Shown here: piece after piece, positions 21,978-31,474 of the stretch | Layout: every line of letters starts with the position of its first letter | Numbering within the stretch: position 1 is the first letter of the stretch | From: Orientallactaga sibirica | Lineage: Eukaryota > Chordata > Mammalia > Rodentia > Dipodidae | DNA length: 64,000 nt | NCBI GenBank assembly: GCA_036365145.1 | Contig: JAEOAD010000024.1 | Coordinates: 13,592,501-13,656,500 of the forward strand | Direction: 5' to 3' | Notes under the pieces: model-generated | What the model was told of the DNA's origin: nothing | The model's input: the letters and a program-made list of their open reading frames with translations, nothing else | The model's database searches: none | Made by a program: the position numbers and the translations under genes

Positions 21978-22212
21978 GGCTGGAGAGATGGTTTAGCGGT
22001 TAAGCGCTTGCCTGTGCAGCCTAAGGACCCAGGTTCAAGGCTCAATTCTCCAGGACCCACGTTAGCCAGAAGCACAAGGGGGCACATGCATCTGGAGTTC
22101 ATTTGCAGTGGCTGGAGGCCCTGGTGTGCCCGTTCTCTCTCTTTCTACCTGTCTATTTCTGTATCTCTCTCTCTCTCTCAAATAAATAAATAATAAAATA
22201 TTTTTTAAAAAA
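21978..22212 (+). repeat. DIP-type SINE
   Basis: gggctggagagatggtttag to caaataaataaataataaaa; GCACAAGGGGGCAC at about 22072. Confidence 0.95.
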
Positions 22213-22221
22213 CAGAGAAAG

Positions 22222-22432
22222 AGCTGGTACTGAAGAAATTGCTCAGTGGTTAGAGGCACTTGTTTGCAAAGCCTGACGGCCCAAGTTCGATTCACTGGTA
22301 CCCACATAAAGCCAGATGCACAAAGTGGTGCAAGCATCTGGAGTTCGTTTGCAGTGACAAGTGGTCCTGGTGTACCCATTCTCTCTCTTTCTCTGCTTGC
22401 AAATAAATAAAAATGTGTTTTTAAAAGAGCCC
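22222..22432 (+). repeat. DIP-type SINE, divergent
   Basis: gagctggtactgaagaaatt head variant, gcatctggagttcgtttgca body, gcaaataaataaaaatg tail. Confidence 0.85.
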
Positions 22433-22575
22433 GCTGGGCGTGGTGGCACATGCCTTTAATCCCAGCACTCAGGAGGCAGAGGTAGGAGGATCGCCATGAG
22501 TTTGAGGCCACCTGCAGAATACAGAGTGAATTCCAGGTCAGCCTGAGCTAGAGTAAGACCCTACCTCAAAAAACA
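22433..22575 (+). repeat. B1-type SINE
   Basis: cgctgggcgtggtggcacat to gaccctacctcaaaaaac. Confidence 0.95.
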
Positions 22576-22640
22576 AGCAAAAAAAGAAGAAGGAGGAGGA
22601 GGAGGAGGAGAAGAAGGAGAAGGAGAAGAAGAAGAGTTGA
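22576..22640 (+). repeat. GA-rich simple repeat
   Basis: gga/gaa triplets forming the extended SINE tail. Confidence 0.9.
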
Positions 22641-22725
22641 AGAGGGCTGGTTGCTGTAACTCAGTCATGATGCATTTGTCTAGGATGCAGGCGATCCTGG
22701 GTTCCACCCCAGCACTGAAGACCAG
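22641..22725 (+). repeat. ID-like SINE, degraded
   Basis: gggctggttgctgtaactca, tgtctaggatgcaggcgatc and gggttccaccccagcactga match the ID element order. Confidence 0.55.
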
Positions 22726-24135
22726 AGAATGGAAGATCAAAGGAGTTTGGAAACTGTTGTCATGGGGACCTTGGACCAGAGTTCTTTTTTGTTTGTGAAC
22801 TGCTATCATCTCTAAATGCATGCAAAGAATGCTAACACTGGAGATCTAACTTCCTCATGGTACATAAACTCAGAAAAACGGGACCCAGCAATGTAAAGTG
22901 ACTGACCAGAGTCCTACATTTCAGACAGCAGGATGTGAAGAACCTGAAAAAGGGTCAGTGTCTCTTTCCAAAATGTAACTCTGCGAGGTAATGCTCCTGA
23001 AAATCCAATGTAAAGTGTCTTGATTAAAAAAGAAGAAGAAGAAGAAAGTTCCTCAGAACAGTTTTCCTTTTTGTCTGCTGGGATTTTGACCCACAGGTGC
23101 CTTTTACAAAAGAAACACATAGAAAAAAATAGTCTTCTGTCAACATACCAGAGAAGAGAATTTACTCAGAAATCACATTGTCCTGGAAACTAATTTACTC
23201 TTTGATGTGAATGGATTATTCTGTGGAAGCTGTTGATTCACCTTGATTCCTAACATAATCAGACAGCTTTGCCATAAGTAACCTACAGATAGAACCCCTG
23301 GGATCGTGGATAACTTGCTTCACACAGAGAGCAAGCCACCGCAGGTCACTGCAGATATAATGGCTACCTCCACTCCTCTCATTGCTCCAGAAGACCTCCT
23401 TACATCCCCAAAATTGGAGGCATTACTAGTCTGTTCCAAAGTTTTGCTTAGGTTTTGCTGGGCAGGAGGCTAGCAGCCAAAGCTGGGTGAAGAGAGAGCT
23501 CAGAAAGCAGTATCATGTGGTAATTTTCTCAATTTTGCACCTCTTCCCTGTTGCTCACCCTTATCTCCCTCACTCTATTCGGCTCTCATCTTGTGAAAAG
23601 GAATCATGTCTTCATTCCCACCACCATTGGCTGATCTGGAAGAAATTCTCAAATTTTCATGGGCTGCACAAGTGATTGGATACTAGTCACTTCCATTTCA
23701 TCACTTTCCACTTTTCATCATTTCTTTTTTTTTTTTTCTCCTCTTCTGCTAATGGCTCACACTTCAACTTACTAAAAGGCAATTCTAAGATAAACAGTAA
23801 CAAAATGCAGTGGTTAAAATGGGGACCTTTGATGTGGCTTTTTATCATTTGGTATTTTTATCATCAGATTATATTGATGCTTCCTTCTCTCTTTGAATTG
23901 TTCACTTTTAACCATTCTGGTCTTTGCAGGTCCATGATGCAATTTTCTCTTTGGTTGAAAGTCAACCACTGCAAGGGTAAAACTGTCTATGCAACTCAAA
24001 AGTTCAGTCAAGCAACACCCACACTAATGGCAACATAACACAAAAATTCAGGGTTAAAATCAGTATTGTTAGCATGGTAAGAAAAATATATATTTAATTT
24101 TTGTGTTATATTTTTAGAGCACACATAGTTATCAT
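22726..24135. other. Unassigned 1.4-kb stretch
   Basis: No SINE or LINE body recognised except (aga)n at 23030-23048 and a poly(T) at 23727-23740. Two tandem short plus-strand frames (23487-23675, 23676-24038) have no recognisable domain. Confidence 0.35.
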
Positions 24136-24137
24136 TT

Positions 24138-24138
24138 C

Positions 24139-24175
<37 letters not shown>
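24138..24175 (+). repeat. (ATT)n microsatellite
   Basis: About 12 att units joined to the poly(T) of the following minus-strand B1. Confidence 0.95.
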
Positions 24176-24324
24176 TGGTTTTTCAAGGTGGGGTCTCACC
24201 ACTCTAGCCCAGGCTGACCTGGAATTAACTTTGTAGTCTCAGGGTGGCCTCGAACTCACAGCGATCCTCCTACCTCTGCCTCCTTAGTGCTGGGATTAAA
24301 GGTGTTCACCACTATGCCTGGCTA
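24176..24324 (-). repeat. B1-type SINE
   Basis: ttcaaggtggggtctcacca to ttcaccactatgcctggct. Confidence 0.9.
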
Positions 24325-24476
24325 TTTTTTGGTTTTTTGAAGTAGGGTCTCACTCTAGCCCAGGCTGACCTGGAATTCACTCTGTATTTTCAGGGTGGCT
24401 GCGAACTCATGGCGATCCTCCTACCTCTGCCTCCCAAGTGCTGGGATTAAAGGCGTGCGCCACCACACCCAGCTCC
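24325..24476 (-). repeat. B1-type SINE
   Basis: ttttgaagtagggtctcact to gccaccacacccagct; tandem with the previous B1, same strand. Confidence 0.9.
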
Positions 24477-24489
24477 TTTATTTTTTTTT

Positions 24490-24630
24490 AAAGCAAGCTG
24501 TAATCCCAACATTCTGGAGACTGTTGGAGGATCACTGTAAGTTCGAGGCCAGCCTGGGCTACAGAGTGAGTTCTATATCAGCCCAGGCTGGAGTAAGACC
24601 CTGTCTCAAAAAAAAAAAAAAAAAAAAAAT
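24490..24630 (+). repeat. B1-type SINE, 5'-truncated
   Basis: agctgtaatcccaacattct to gaccctgtctcaaaaa plus long A-run. Opposite in strand to its neighbour, so 24325-24630 can fold as an inverted repeat. Confidence 0.85.
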
Positions 24631-24649
24631 TAAAAATCTCATTTTGAGG

Positions 24650-24893
24650 GCTGGAGAGATGGCCTAGTGGATAAGGCACTTGCCTGCAAAGTCAAAGGAC
24701 CCAGGTTTGATTCCCTAAGACCCACGTAAGCCAGATGCACAAGAAGGCACATGCATCTGGAGTTTGTTTGCAGTGGCTGGAAGCCCTGTAGCACCCATTC
24801 TCTCTCTCTCTCTCTCTCTCTCTTTCTTCTCTCTCTACCTGCCTATTTCTATATCTCTCTCTCAAATAAATAAATAAAAATAAATATATTTTT
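24650..24893 (+). repeat. DIP-type SINE with target-site duplication
   Basis: gggctggagagatggcctag to caaataaataaataaaaat. Flanks atctcattttga and atatcattttga. Confidence 0.95.
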
Positions 24894-24927
24894 TAAAAAT
24901 ATCATTTTGAATTTATAATTTTGGGGG

Positions 24928-25076
24928 TGGGGGGTTCAAGGCACAGTCTCACTCTAGCCCAGGCTGACCTGGAATTCACCCTGTATTCTCAGGGTGGCCT
25001 CGAACTCATGGCAATCCTCCTACCTCTGCCTCCCTAGTGCTGGGATTAAAAGCGTGCGCCACCACGCCCGGCTATA
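24928..25076 (-). repeat. B1-type SINE
   Basis: ggttcaaggcacagtctcac to caccacgcccggct. Confidence 0.95.
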
Positions 25077-25985
25077 ATATATTTTATCATCACTCTTTTT
25101 ATTTATGTTATTATTACCTACATATTATTACTTATGTATTACAATTACCTATGTACTTATATATATTATATTTACCAATAACTTAATTGTATAACTAATT
25201 ATGTCCATGTGTAACATGAAAATGTTTCTGACTTAATTAAAGAAACCCATCAAGTACTATTCCATTTTATTTAAAGATATACATTGAAAGAGAACATGTC
25301 GGTGTCATAAAGTCAATGAAATTCTTTTACTGAAATCTCAGTTGAGATGCATGGACATGTACACAAGTATATAAACACAGACTAAAGTTTTTCTCTTTAA
25401 TTTTAAGCTTAATGTGATTAAGTTGGTTATAGAATAATCAATTGTCTTATAATCATATTCTACTGTTCAAACTGAAATGAAATATTCCTCCCTTTATTAA
25501 AACTGTATGCAGAATTAAGTAGGTGGCAATGTAATTTCTATTACAAGAGGTTTTTCTGCCATCTAGTGGAAAAAATGAAATCTGAAAGAATTCATCATTT
25601 ATATTTTAAAATTATATTGCCTCAATGTATTTAGCAAAGGCTTACTTGAAACATCAAGGAAATTGAGTAGTATCTTATCTCCCTGATTCTCAATTGTTCT
25701 GGTGGTAGACCAGATGTGTGTGACCCTAACTATTCCTTTCATTGGAAAAGGGATCACATACTGGAAAATGTAGAGGATACTTCTAGAAGGCTTTCTCTAA
25801 AAATCACCCAAGCCATCGATGCTCCAGCAAGGTACTTTTGCTCATTGTTTTACATAACTAGGTTCTCTGTTGTCACAGTGATGAAAGAGGCTTCAAGTCC
25901 CGCCTCCTTTCTAGTCCTGTGGGCTACTCTAACATGTAAACTAGAGGCTGAAGGGCTTGGATGAGGAAGGTGACCCGCTGGACTA
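25077..25985. other. AT-rich stretch without SINEs
   Basis: About 900 bp with no clear transposon, containing a strong CTCF-like site (25556-25569). The short frame 25716-25964 shows no domain. Confidence 0.4.
25556..25569 (-). promoter_or_regulatory. CTCF-like motif outside SINEs
   Basis: The minus strand reads CCACTAGATGGCAG, which agrees with the CTCF core consensus CCASYAGRKGGCRS at every position. It sits in AT-rich unique sequence, so the match is not inherited from a SINE. Occupancy is unknown. Confidence 0.5.
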
Positions 25986-26027
25986 TGTCTAGAACACAGG
26001 CTTTCAAAGTTTTAAAACTGCAGCTCA

Positions 26028-26529
26028 TGACTTCTCTCTCCGTTGGAGAATTTGCTTCTCTTTTTCAGACGGACGCAGAACCTGAGAGGAAGATCAGCCT
26101 ATCGTGCCTCACCAGGGCCCCAGCTGAAACCATAGAATATTTGGGGAAATGGGCAAGAGTGCAGCTTTCTTGATGAACCTGACACCAATACAAGGCTGAA
26201 GGAGATAAACACAGAAAACAATCAGTTCCTACCAAACCAGATATCCAGAGACACAGAGGCTCCCAAGACCTCATGACTGAAGTAGAGCTAAAATGAACCC
26301 AGTGTGGCTCAGGGAAATTCACAGAAGAGGGGGAGGAAAGATTGTTAGAATCACAAATTGGGACATTACGCACAGAGACATTGCCTCTTCCCCATAACTG
26401 TTGGCTACCCCCACAATGCATTACCCACATTCCCCAACGAGGAGGGTCTCTTTGTGGGGGGGGGGGAGGACAGGGAGGAGGCTACTGAAAGCACCAACAT
26501 GAATGTAAAATTAAATTAAAAAAAAAAAA
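26028..26529 (+). mobile_element. 5'-truncated L1 (3' UTR only)
   Basis: ctctctccgttggagaattt, ccccagctgaaaccatagaa, tggctcagggaaattcacag, G-run 26456-26466, A-tail. Flanked by the exact 14-bp duplication aaaactgcagctca (26014-26027 and 26530-26543). Confidence 0.95.
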
Positions 26530-26543
26530 AAAACTGCAGCTCA

Positions 26544-26770
26544 ACCAGGCCTGGTGGTACTGGTCAGTATTCCAGCTACTCAGGAGACTGAGGCAGGAAG
26601 ATAATAAATTCAATGCCTGCCTTAGTTACAGAGTGAGTTCAAGACCAGTCTGAGCATCTTAGTGAGATCCAATCTCAGAATAAAAAGTAAAAACAGGACC
26701 GGGGATATAGTTCAATGTAGAGTGATGCCTGCCTAACATGTGGAGGCTCCTTGGGACAATCCTGAGAGAG
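26544..26770 (+). repeat. B1-ID composite SINE
   Basis: B1-like ccaggcctggtggtactggt and ggaagataataaattc, then ID-like ggggatatagttcaatgtag and tgcctgcctaacatgtggag. Its 3' 115 bp are shared with the copy at 28102. Confidence 0.75.
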
Positions 26771-26936
26771 GTAAACCATGGGAAGGGGAAAGGAAAAGGA
26801 GGAAGGAAAAAGAAGAGATGAAAATGAAGAGAAGAGGAGCAGGGAGAGGTGAGAAAGCGAGAAGAGAGGAGAAAGAAGAGAGGAGGAAAGGAGAGAAAGA
26901 GAGAAGAGAGGAAAAAGAAGAGGAAAGAAGACCCAA
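26771..26936 (+). repeat. GA-rich low-complexity tract
   Basis: Polypurine on the plus strand over about 165 bp. It generates spurious charged frames on both strands. Confidence 0.95.
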
Positions 26937-27344
26937 GAACACACATTTGTGTGTGAGCAGGTGTTTGTATCAGAATACAAAGTTTCACAAAGTAATCATC
27001 TTTTGATGAACAATCATTATAATATTTTACATTGTGTCCTGCTTTTTTTTCTATTTCACTTGTTTGGTATTATTTTACAGCATTTCTAATTGCCTGCACA
27101 GCCCTAAATCTTGAGAAACCCTGGTAAAAGTGTTCCCTAAGTAAAAATACATGGTGGGAAGTTGAAATTATAACATTATACACATAATTAGCATATGCTA
27201 AAAAGATGTTGGAGACATTGTCAGTTAAGGAGTTCACTTGGGGAAGGCAAGCTGATCTTAGTGGCATCATTCTGTGCACAGAACAAATGGGTCGGAGCCA
27301 TCTTCACAAGCGTCACTCATCCTGAGTCAACCATGGAATTCTCT
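26937..27344. other. Unassigned
   Basis: No repeat or gene recognised. Confidence 0.35.
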
Positions 27345-27504
27345 GGATCCTGTCCTCACCTCATCTCTTGTCTTTGTTCTTTTTCATCTCCATGTCTGTT
27401 GACCCAGGCTTCTTCCCTGGCAGATCATTGTAGTCTCCACCTTGCTAGCCCTGATTCTGTCTCTCCACTTTGTATTCACTTTCTTTAAAAAAGTGTTTAT
27501 TGGA

Positions 27505-27694
27505 GGCTGAAGAGATGGCTTAGTGGTTAAGGCGTTGGCCTGCAAAGCCAAAGGATCCCAGTTCTACTCTCCAGGACCCACGTAAGCCAGATGCACAGGG
27601 GGACACATGCATTTGGAGTTTGTTTACAGTGCTAGAGGCCCTGGCATGCCCATTCTCTAACTCTTTCTCTCTCTTTCTGCCTCTTTCTCTCAAA

Positions 27695-27733
<39 letters not shown>

Positions 27734-27738
27734 ACAAA
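27505..27738 (+). repeat. DIP-type SINE with (AAAT)n tail
   Basis: ggaggctgaagagatggctt head, about 12 aaat units from 27691. Confidence 0.95.
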
Positions 27739-27741
27739 ATA

Positions 27742-27948
27742 TATATTTTAAAAAATATTTACTTATTTGAGAGAAATACAGAGACAGAGTGTAAATATGG
27801 GCATGCCAGGGCCTTCTGCCTCTGAAAACAAACTCCAGACACATGTACCACTTTGTGTATGTGGCTTATGTGGATACTGTGCAATTGAACCCAAGCTGTC
27901 AGGCTTTGAAAGCAACCACCTTGAACCACTCAGCAATCTTTCCAGCCC
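27742..27948 (-). repeat. DIP-type SINE, tail-to-tail
   Basis: acttatttgagagaaataca to actcagcaatctttccagccc. Joined A-tail to T-tail with the preceding SINE, giving an inverted-repeat pair. Confidence 0.9.
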
Positions 27949-28101
27949 TGTCTCCCCCCTTTGGTCTATCCTTCACACAGTGCTAAGGCTCACCCTCCTT
28001 CACACAAGTCAGGCTGCACCATCCATCACACCCTTGTCTAAAGATAGAGCCCATGCCCACTAGGGTGGCATCCAAGACCCTGCTTACTTGGTGCTTTCTT
28101 G

Positions 28102-28276
28102 GTGAGATCCAATCTCAGAATAAAAAGTAAAAACAGGACCGAGGATATAGTTCAATGTAGAGTGATGCCTGCCTAGCATGTGGAGGCTCCTTGGGACAAT
28201 CCTGAGAGAGGTAAACCATGGGAAGGGGAAAGGAAAAGGAGGAAGGAAAAAGAAGAGATGAAAATGAAGAGAAGAG
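28102..28276 (+). repeat. 175-bp near-identical copy of 26662-26836
   Basis: Aligns without gaps at an offset of exactly 1440 bp with two mismatches (28142 a for g; 28176 g for a). Includes the B1 end, the ID part and the GA-rich start, and sits inside L2-like sequence. Confidence 0.95.
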
Positions 28277-28350
28277 AAACAAGGATCAAAGGATCTAAGG
28301 ATCTCTCTCCCTTCTAGGCTGTGAGCAGCAAGAACTGTTTGTTTCTTTTT

Positions 28351-28567
28351 TAAATATTTTTTATTTATTTATTTATTTGACAGAAAAAGGGAGAGAGAGA
28401 TGGAGAGAAAGAGAGAATGGGTGTGTCAGGGCCTCCAGCCACTGCAAATGAACTCCAGACATGTGCCCCCTTGTGCAGTGGGCTAAAGTGGGTCTTGGGG
28501 AATTGAACCTAGGTCCTTTGGCTTTGCAAGCAAACGCCTTAAGTGCTAAGCCATCCCTCCAGCCCTA
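28351..28567 (-). repeat. DIP-type SINE with target-site duplication
   Basis: Starts with (ttta)n and gagagaga, ends gccatccctccagccct. Flanks tttgtttcttttt at 28338 and 28568. Confidence 0.95.
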
Positions 28568-28764
28568 TTTGTTTCTTTTTAATGTACCATCTTTGCAGCA
28601 GCAGGTGCTTCACACATTTGGAGGGCATTACATAAAAGCTTCTTTTGGCCAGCAGCTCTCAGCCATGCTTTGTGCCCTATATTCCTATACTCTCATTACT
28701 CAATTAACTCATTACTTTGTTTACTTTTTTAAAATATGCATTTGCTCAATTTTTTTCCTGTTAT

Positions 28765-28850
28765 TTCTTTTTCTAGGTAGGGTCTCACTTCTAGCTCAGA
28801 CTGAAGTGGAATTCACTCTGTAGTCTCAGGGTGGCCTTGAACTCACGGCG
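28765..28850 (-). repeat. B1-type SINE fragment
   Basis: ctaggtagggtctcacttct to ggccttgaactcacggcga; the B1 head is missing. Confidence 0.85.
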
Positions 28851-28869
28851 ACTGTTCTTTTTTGTAACC

Positions 28870-29170
28870 TATTTTCAGCCTGTAGAAATCTTATGTATAC
28901 TAGCTTAAAACACAATTCCCATGTAAGAAGCATCCTTGGTCTCTAGTGGTATGAACTCCCACAGCTTGTTAACTGGTCTTCTAATTTCTAGTCAATACTT
29001 ATACCATCCTTCTCAGATTAAAGCTACATTTCTGTGCATCTCACTTGGTTGAGAGCCTCATGAGGGTAGGGAACATGCATTGGACATTTTGCTAGCCCAC
29101 AGTATCCAATGAATTGAATATATGCTCTTTTGTGTGAACAACATTGCTGACCACATCTTTTTATATACAT
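28870..29170. other. Unassigned, possibly L2-derived
   Basis: gagcctcatgagggtaggga around 29052 is reminiscent of an L2 3' end, but the match is weak. Confidence 0.3.
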
Positions 29171-29187
29171 GAAACTGGAGCTTACTC

Positions 29188-29430
29188 GGCTGGAGAGATA
29201 GCTTAGTGGTTAAAACACTTGCCTGCAAAGCCTAAGGATCTAGGTTTGATTCTCCAGGTCCCATGTAAGCCAGATGCACATGGTGACTCATGCATCTGGA
29301 GTTCATTTGCAGTGGCTAGAGGCCCTGGCACACCTATTCTCTCCCTCTGTCTCTTTCTTTCCCTCTCTAATAAACAAACAAATAAATAAATAAACAAACA
29401 AATAAATAAATAAATAAATAAAATTTTAAA
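29188..29430 (+). repeat. DIP-type SINE with target-site duplication
   Basis: cggctggagagatagcttag head; mixed (aaat/aaac)n tail. Flanks aactggagcttact at about 29173 and 29434. Confidence 0.95.
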
Positions 29431-29639
29431 AAGAACTGGAGCTTACTAACAATTATTTATAACAGGGACCAGTAAGTCTTATACAGTTGTTGTGGAGTGT
29501 ATGCAGAAATTGCTGAGCTGCGGTTCAAGCAAGCTTTCTAATTTGCATTATCAGTCCACCTGAGTCACTTTTTTGCAGTAAGTACTTAGCACTATATGCT
29601 GCTGAAAATGCCAAAAAGAAGCAAACCTCATACAATGAA

Positions 29640-29840
29640 GACCCAAGGGTGACCCTTCTCTGTGTTTCCATAGATGTCTGTACTTTCTTCCATCACTGTA
29701 TCCCCCCACACAACCCCATGTATCCCTCTTTACAATCTCCCTGAGGGTAGAAAGCATTTCTTACTACACATATACTCAGCAATTAAGACACAGTCGGCAC
29801 ATAGCAGATTTAAATCAACGTTGGCTGAATAGTCATGAAA
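29640..29840 (+). repeat. L2-like remnant
   Basis: ctccctgagggtagaaagca, cagtcggcacatagcagatt and ttggctgaatagt follow the L2 3' terminus. Confidence 0.45.
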
Positions 29841-30230
29841 AATACAAAGAATTTTAAGGGATCAAAAAGAAGTATTAGATATCATGCCACACTTAAGAAG
29901 TTTATGCACCATTTAAGGAAGTCATTACATAAATATTCTGACTGTAATGTCCTATACTTAATAGACATTGAGTACATTTTGTTGAAGTAATGAAATCAGA
30001 GCCAATTTCTATTTCCAGGAAAAATGTTAAATGTTTATAGAGTAATACAAATAACTTCCTATCCCCCAGGGGAGTACAGCCAAGTGTGAAGCAATAAAAT
30101 TGTTCACAAATACGTTACTGAGGGCATTGTTTCCTGCTAAATGTTTTAAACATACCTCATACGCATGTATGGAAATGTCATGATGAAACCCCTTGTACCA
30201 TTAATATGCTAATAAACAGATAAAAAGAAA
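29841..30230. other. Unassigned AT-rich DNA
   Basis: No repeat or gene recognised. Confidence 0.4.
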
Positions 30231-30231
30231 A

Positions 30232-30600
30232 CAGGGATGGGGCGATGGCTCAATTGGCTTACCTTGCAAGTATAAAGACCTGACTTGGATCCCTAGAATC
30301 CATGTAGAAATGCCATGTATTTTGGCTCTAGCTTATAATCCTAGCACAGTGAGCAGAGACAAGCAGATCCTTGAGACTTGCCGGCCAGCCAGCCTCAGAG
30401 ATTTTGTGAGTTCCAGGCGACTGAGAGACTCTATCTCAAAAAAAAAAAAAAGTGTATGATGTCTGAAGGAGTGACACCTGGGGTTGTCCTATGGCCTCCA
30501 CATGTACAAGTACCTGCTGTGTGTGCATGCACACACACACACATACACACACACACACACGTATGCACCTCCACACACACAGAAAGGCTTTCCAAAGGTG
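30232..30600 (+). repeat. B4-type SINE with (CA)n
   Basis: gggatggggcgatggctcaa, agactctatctcaaaaaa, gttgtcctatggcctccaca, then (CA)n 30531-30562. Confidence 0.8.
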
Positions 30601-30626
30601 TAAGGACTCTGTTAAAAACTGAAAAC

Positions 30627-30800
30627 TTGTTGGGCATGGTAGTGCAAGCCTTTAATCTTAGCACTCGGGAGGCTGAGGTAGGAGGATCACCAAGAGTTTG
30701 AGGCCAACCTGAGAATACAAAGTGAATTCCAGGTCAGCCTGGGCTAAAGTGAGACCTTACCTTGAAAAACAAAAAAAAAAAAAAAAAAAAAAAAAACACC
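30627..30800 (+). repeat. B1-type SINE
   Basis: gttgggcatggtagtgcaag to gaccttaccttgaaaaac with a long A-run. Confidence 0.95.
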
Positions 30801-30916
30801 CTGAAAACTCTGAAGTTTTTGTCCTATTTACAAGCTGAAAAGTTTACCAGCCACATTGTCACAGAAACTAAGAGAGAAAGCAAGATCAGAAACAAGGAAC
30901 ATTATGACAGTACTTT

Positions 30917-31154
30917 TTTTTTTGAGAGAGAGAGAGAGAGAGAGAGGGAGAGGAAGACAGATAGAGATGGGCACACCAGCAGCCTCTCAGCTGCTGTGAA
31001 CAAAATCCAGATGCATGCCCCCTTGTGGTCAAGTGCAGCATTGTGCCCTTGAGTCACTTTGCATCTGGCTAAACGTGGGACCTGGAGATTGGAACTGGGG
31101 TTCTTAGGATTAGGAGGCAGGCACCTTGACCGCTAAGCCATCTCTCCAGCCCAA
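30917..31154 (-). repeat. DIP-type SINE with CTCF-like core
   Basis: (GA)n then body to gctaagccatctctccagccc. On the minus strand CCACAAGGGGGCA occupies 31016-31028. Like the 2498 copy, this is the longer form. Confidence 0.9.
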
Positions 31155-31474
31155 CAGTACATTTTTTTTTTTTTATCTTTGTCTTCAAGTCCAACAGAAG
31201 TGATTCAAAGCAGTTTGTGAAGTTTTATGCCCACACCGCTGGAGTATATCATAGCACAGGAACCCAAACTAAGGAAGACTGAGTTGTCTGAAGGGGACTT
31301 CTAGGAAATCTGTTCAGTTCTTGTCCTGGGGGACAGCTTATCCTCACTAGCCTGCTCAAAAGAAAAAAATATGCCCTATGCTACAGTGGCAGTCTCTGCT
31401 CTAAGGATGATTGCTACACAAATAACATGAAAATGATTGTAGCAGTTCCCTGCTCACTGCTGGAACAAAGCATC
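31155..31474. other. Unassigned
   Basis: Poly(T) at 31163-31174; otherwise nothing recognised. Confidence 0.35.

Larger units (their letters stand above)
27345..28101 (+). repeat. L2 remnant split by two SINEs
   Basis: tggtctatccttcacacagt, cacacaagtcaggctgcacc and atccaagaccctgcttactt follow the L2 3' half in order. DIP SINEs occupy 27505-27948. Confidence 0.45.

Noticed and set aside
22062..22511. 149-codon minus-strand frame
   Set aside because: Entirely antisense to three SINEs; repeated RERER and ANELQM phrases come from the (GA)n and SINE bodies and recur at many other SINEs.
26675..26988. Leucine/serine-rich and charged frames on both strands
   Set aside because: Produced by the 165-bp GA-rich tract; low-complexity artefact.
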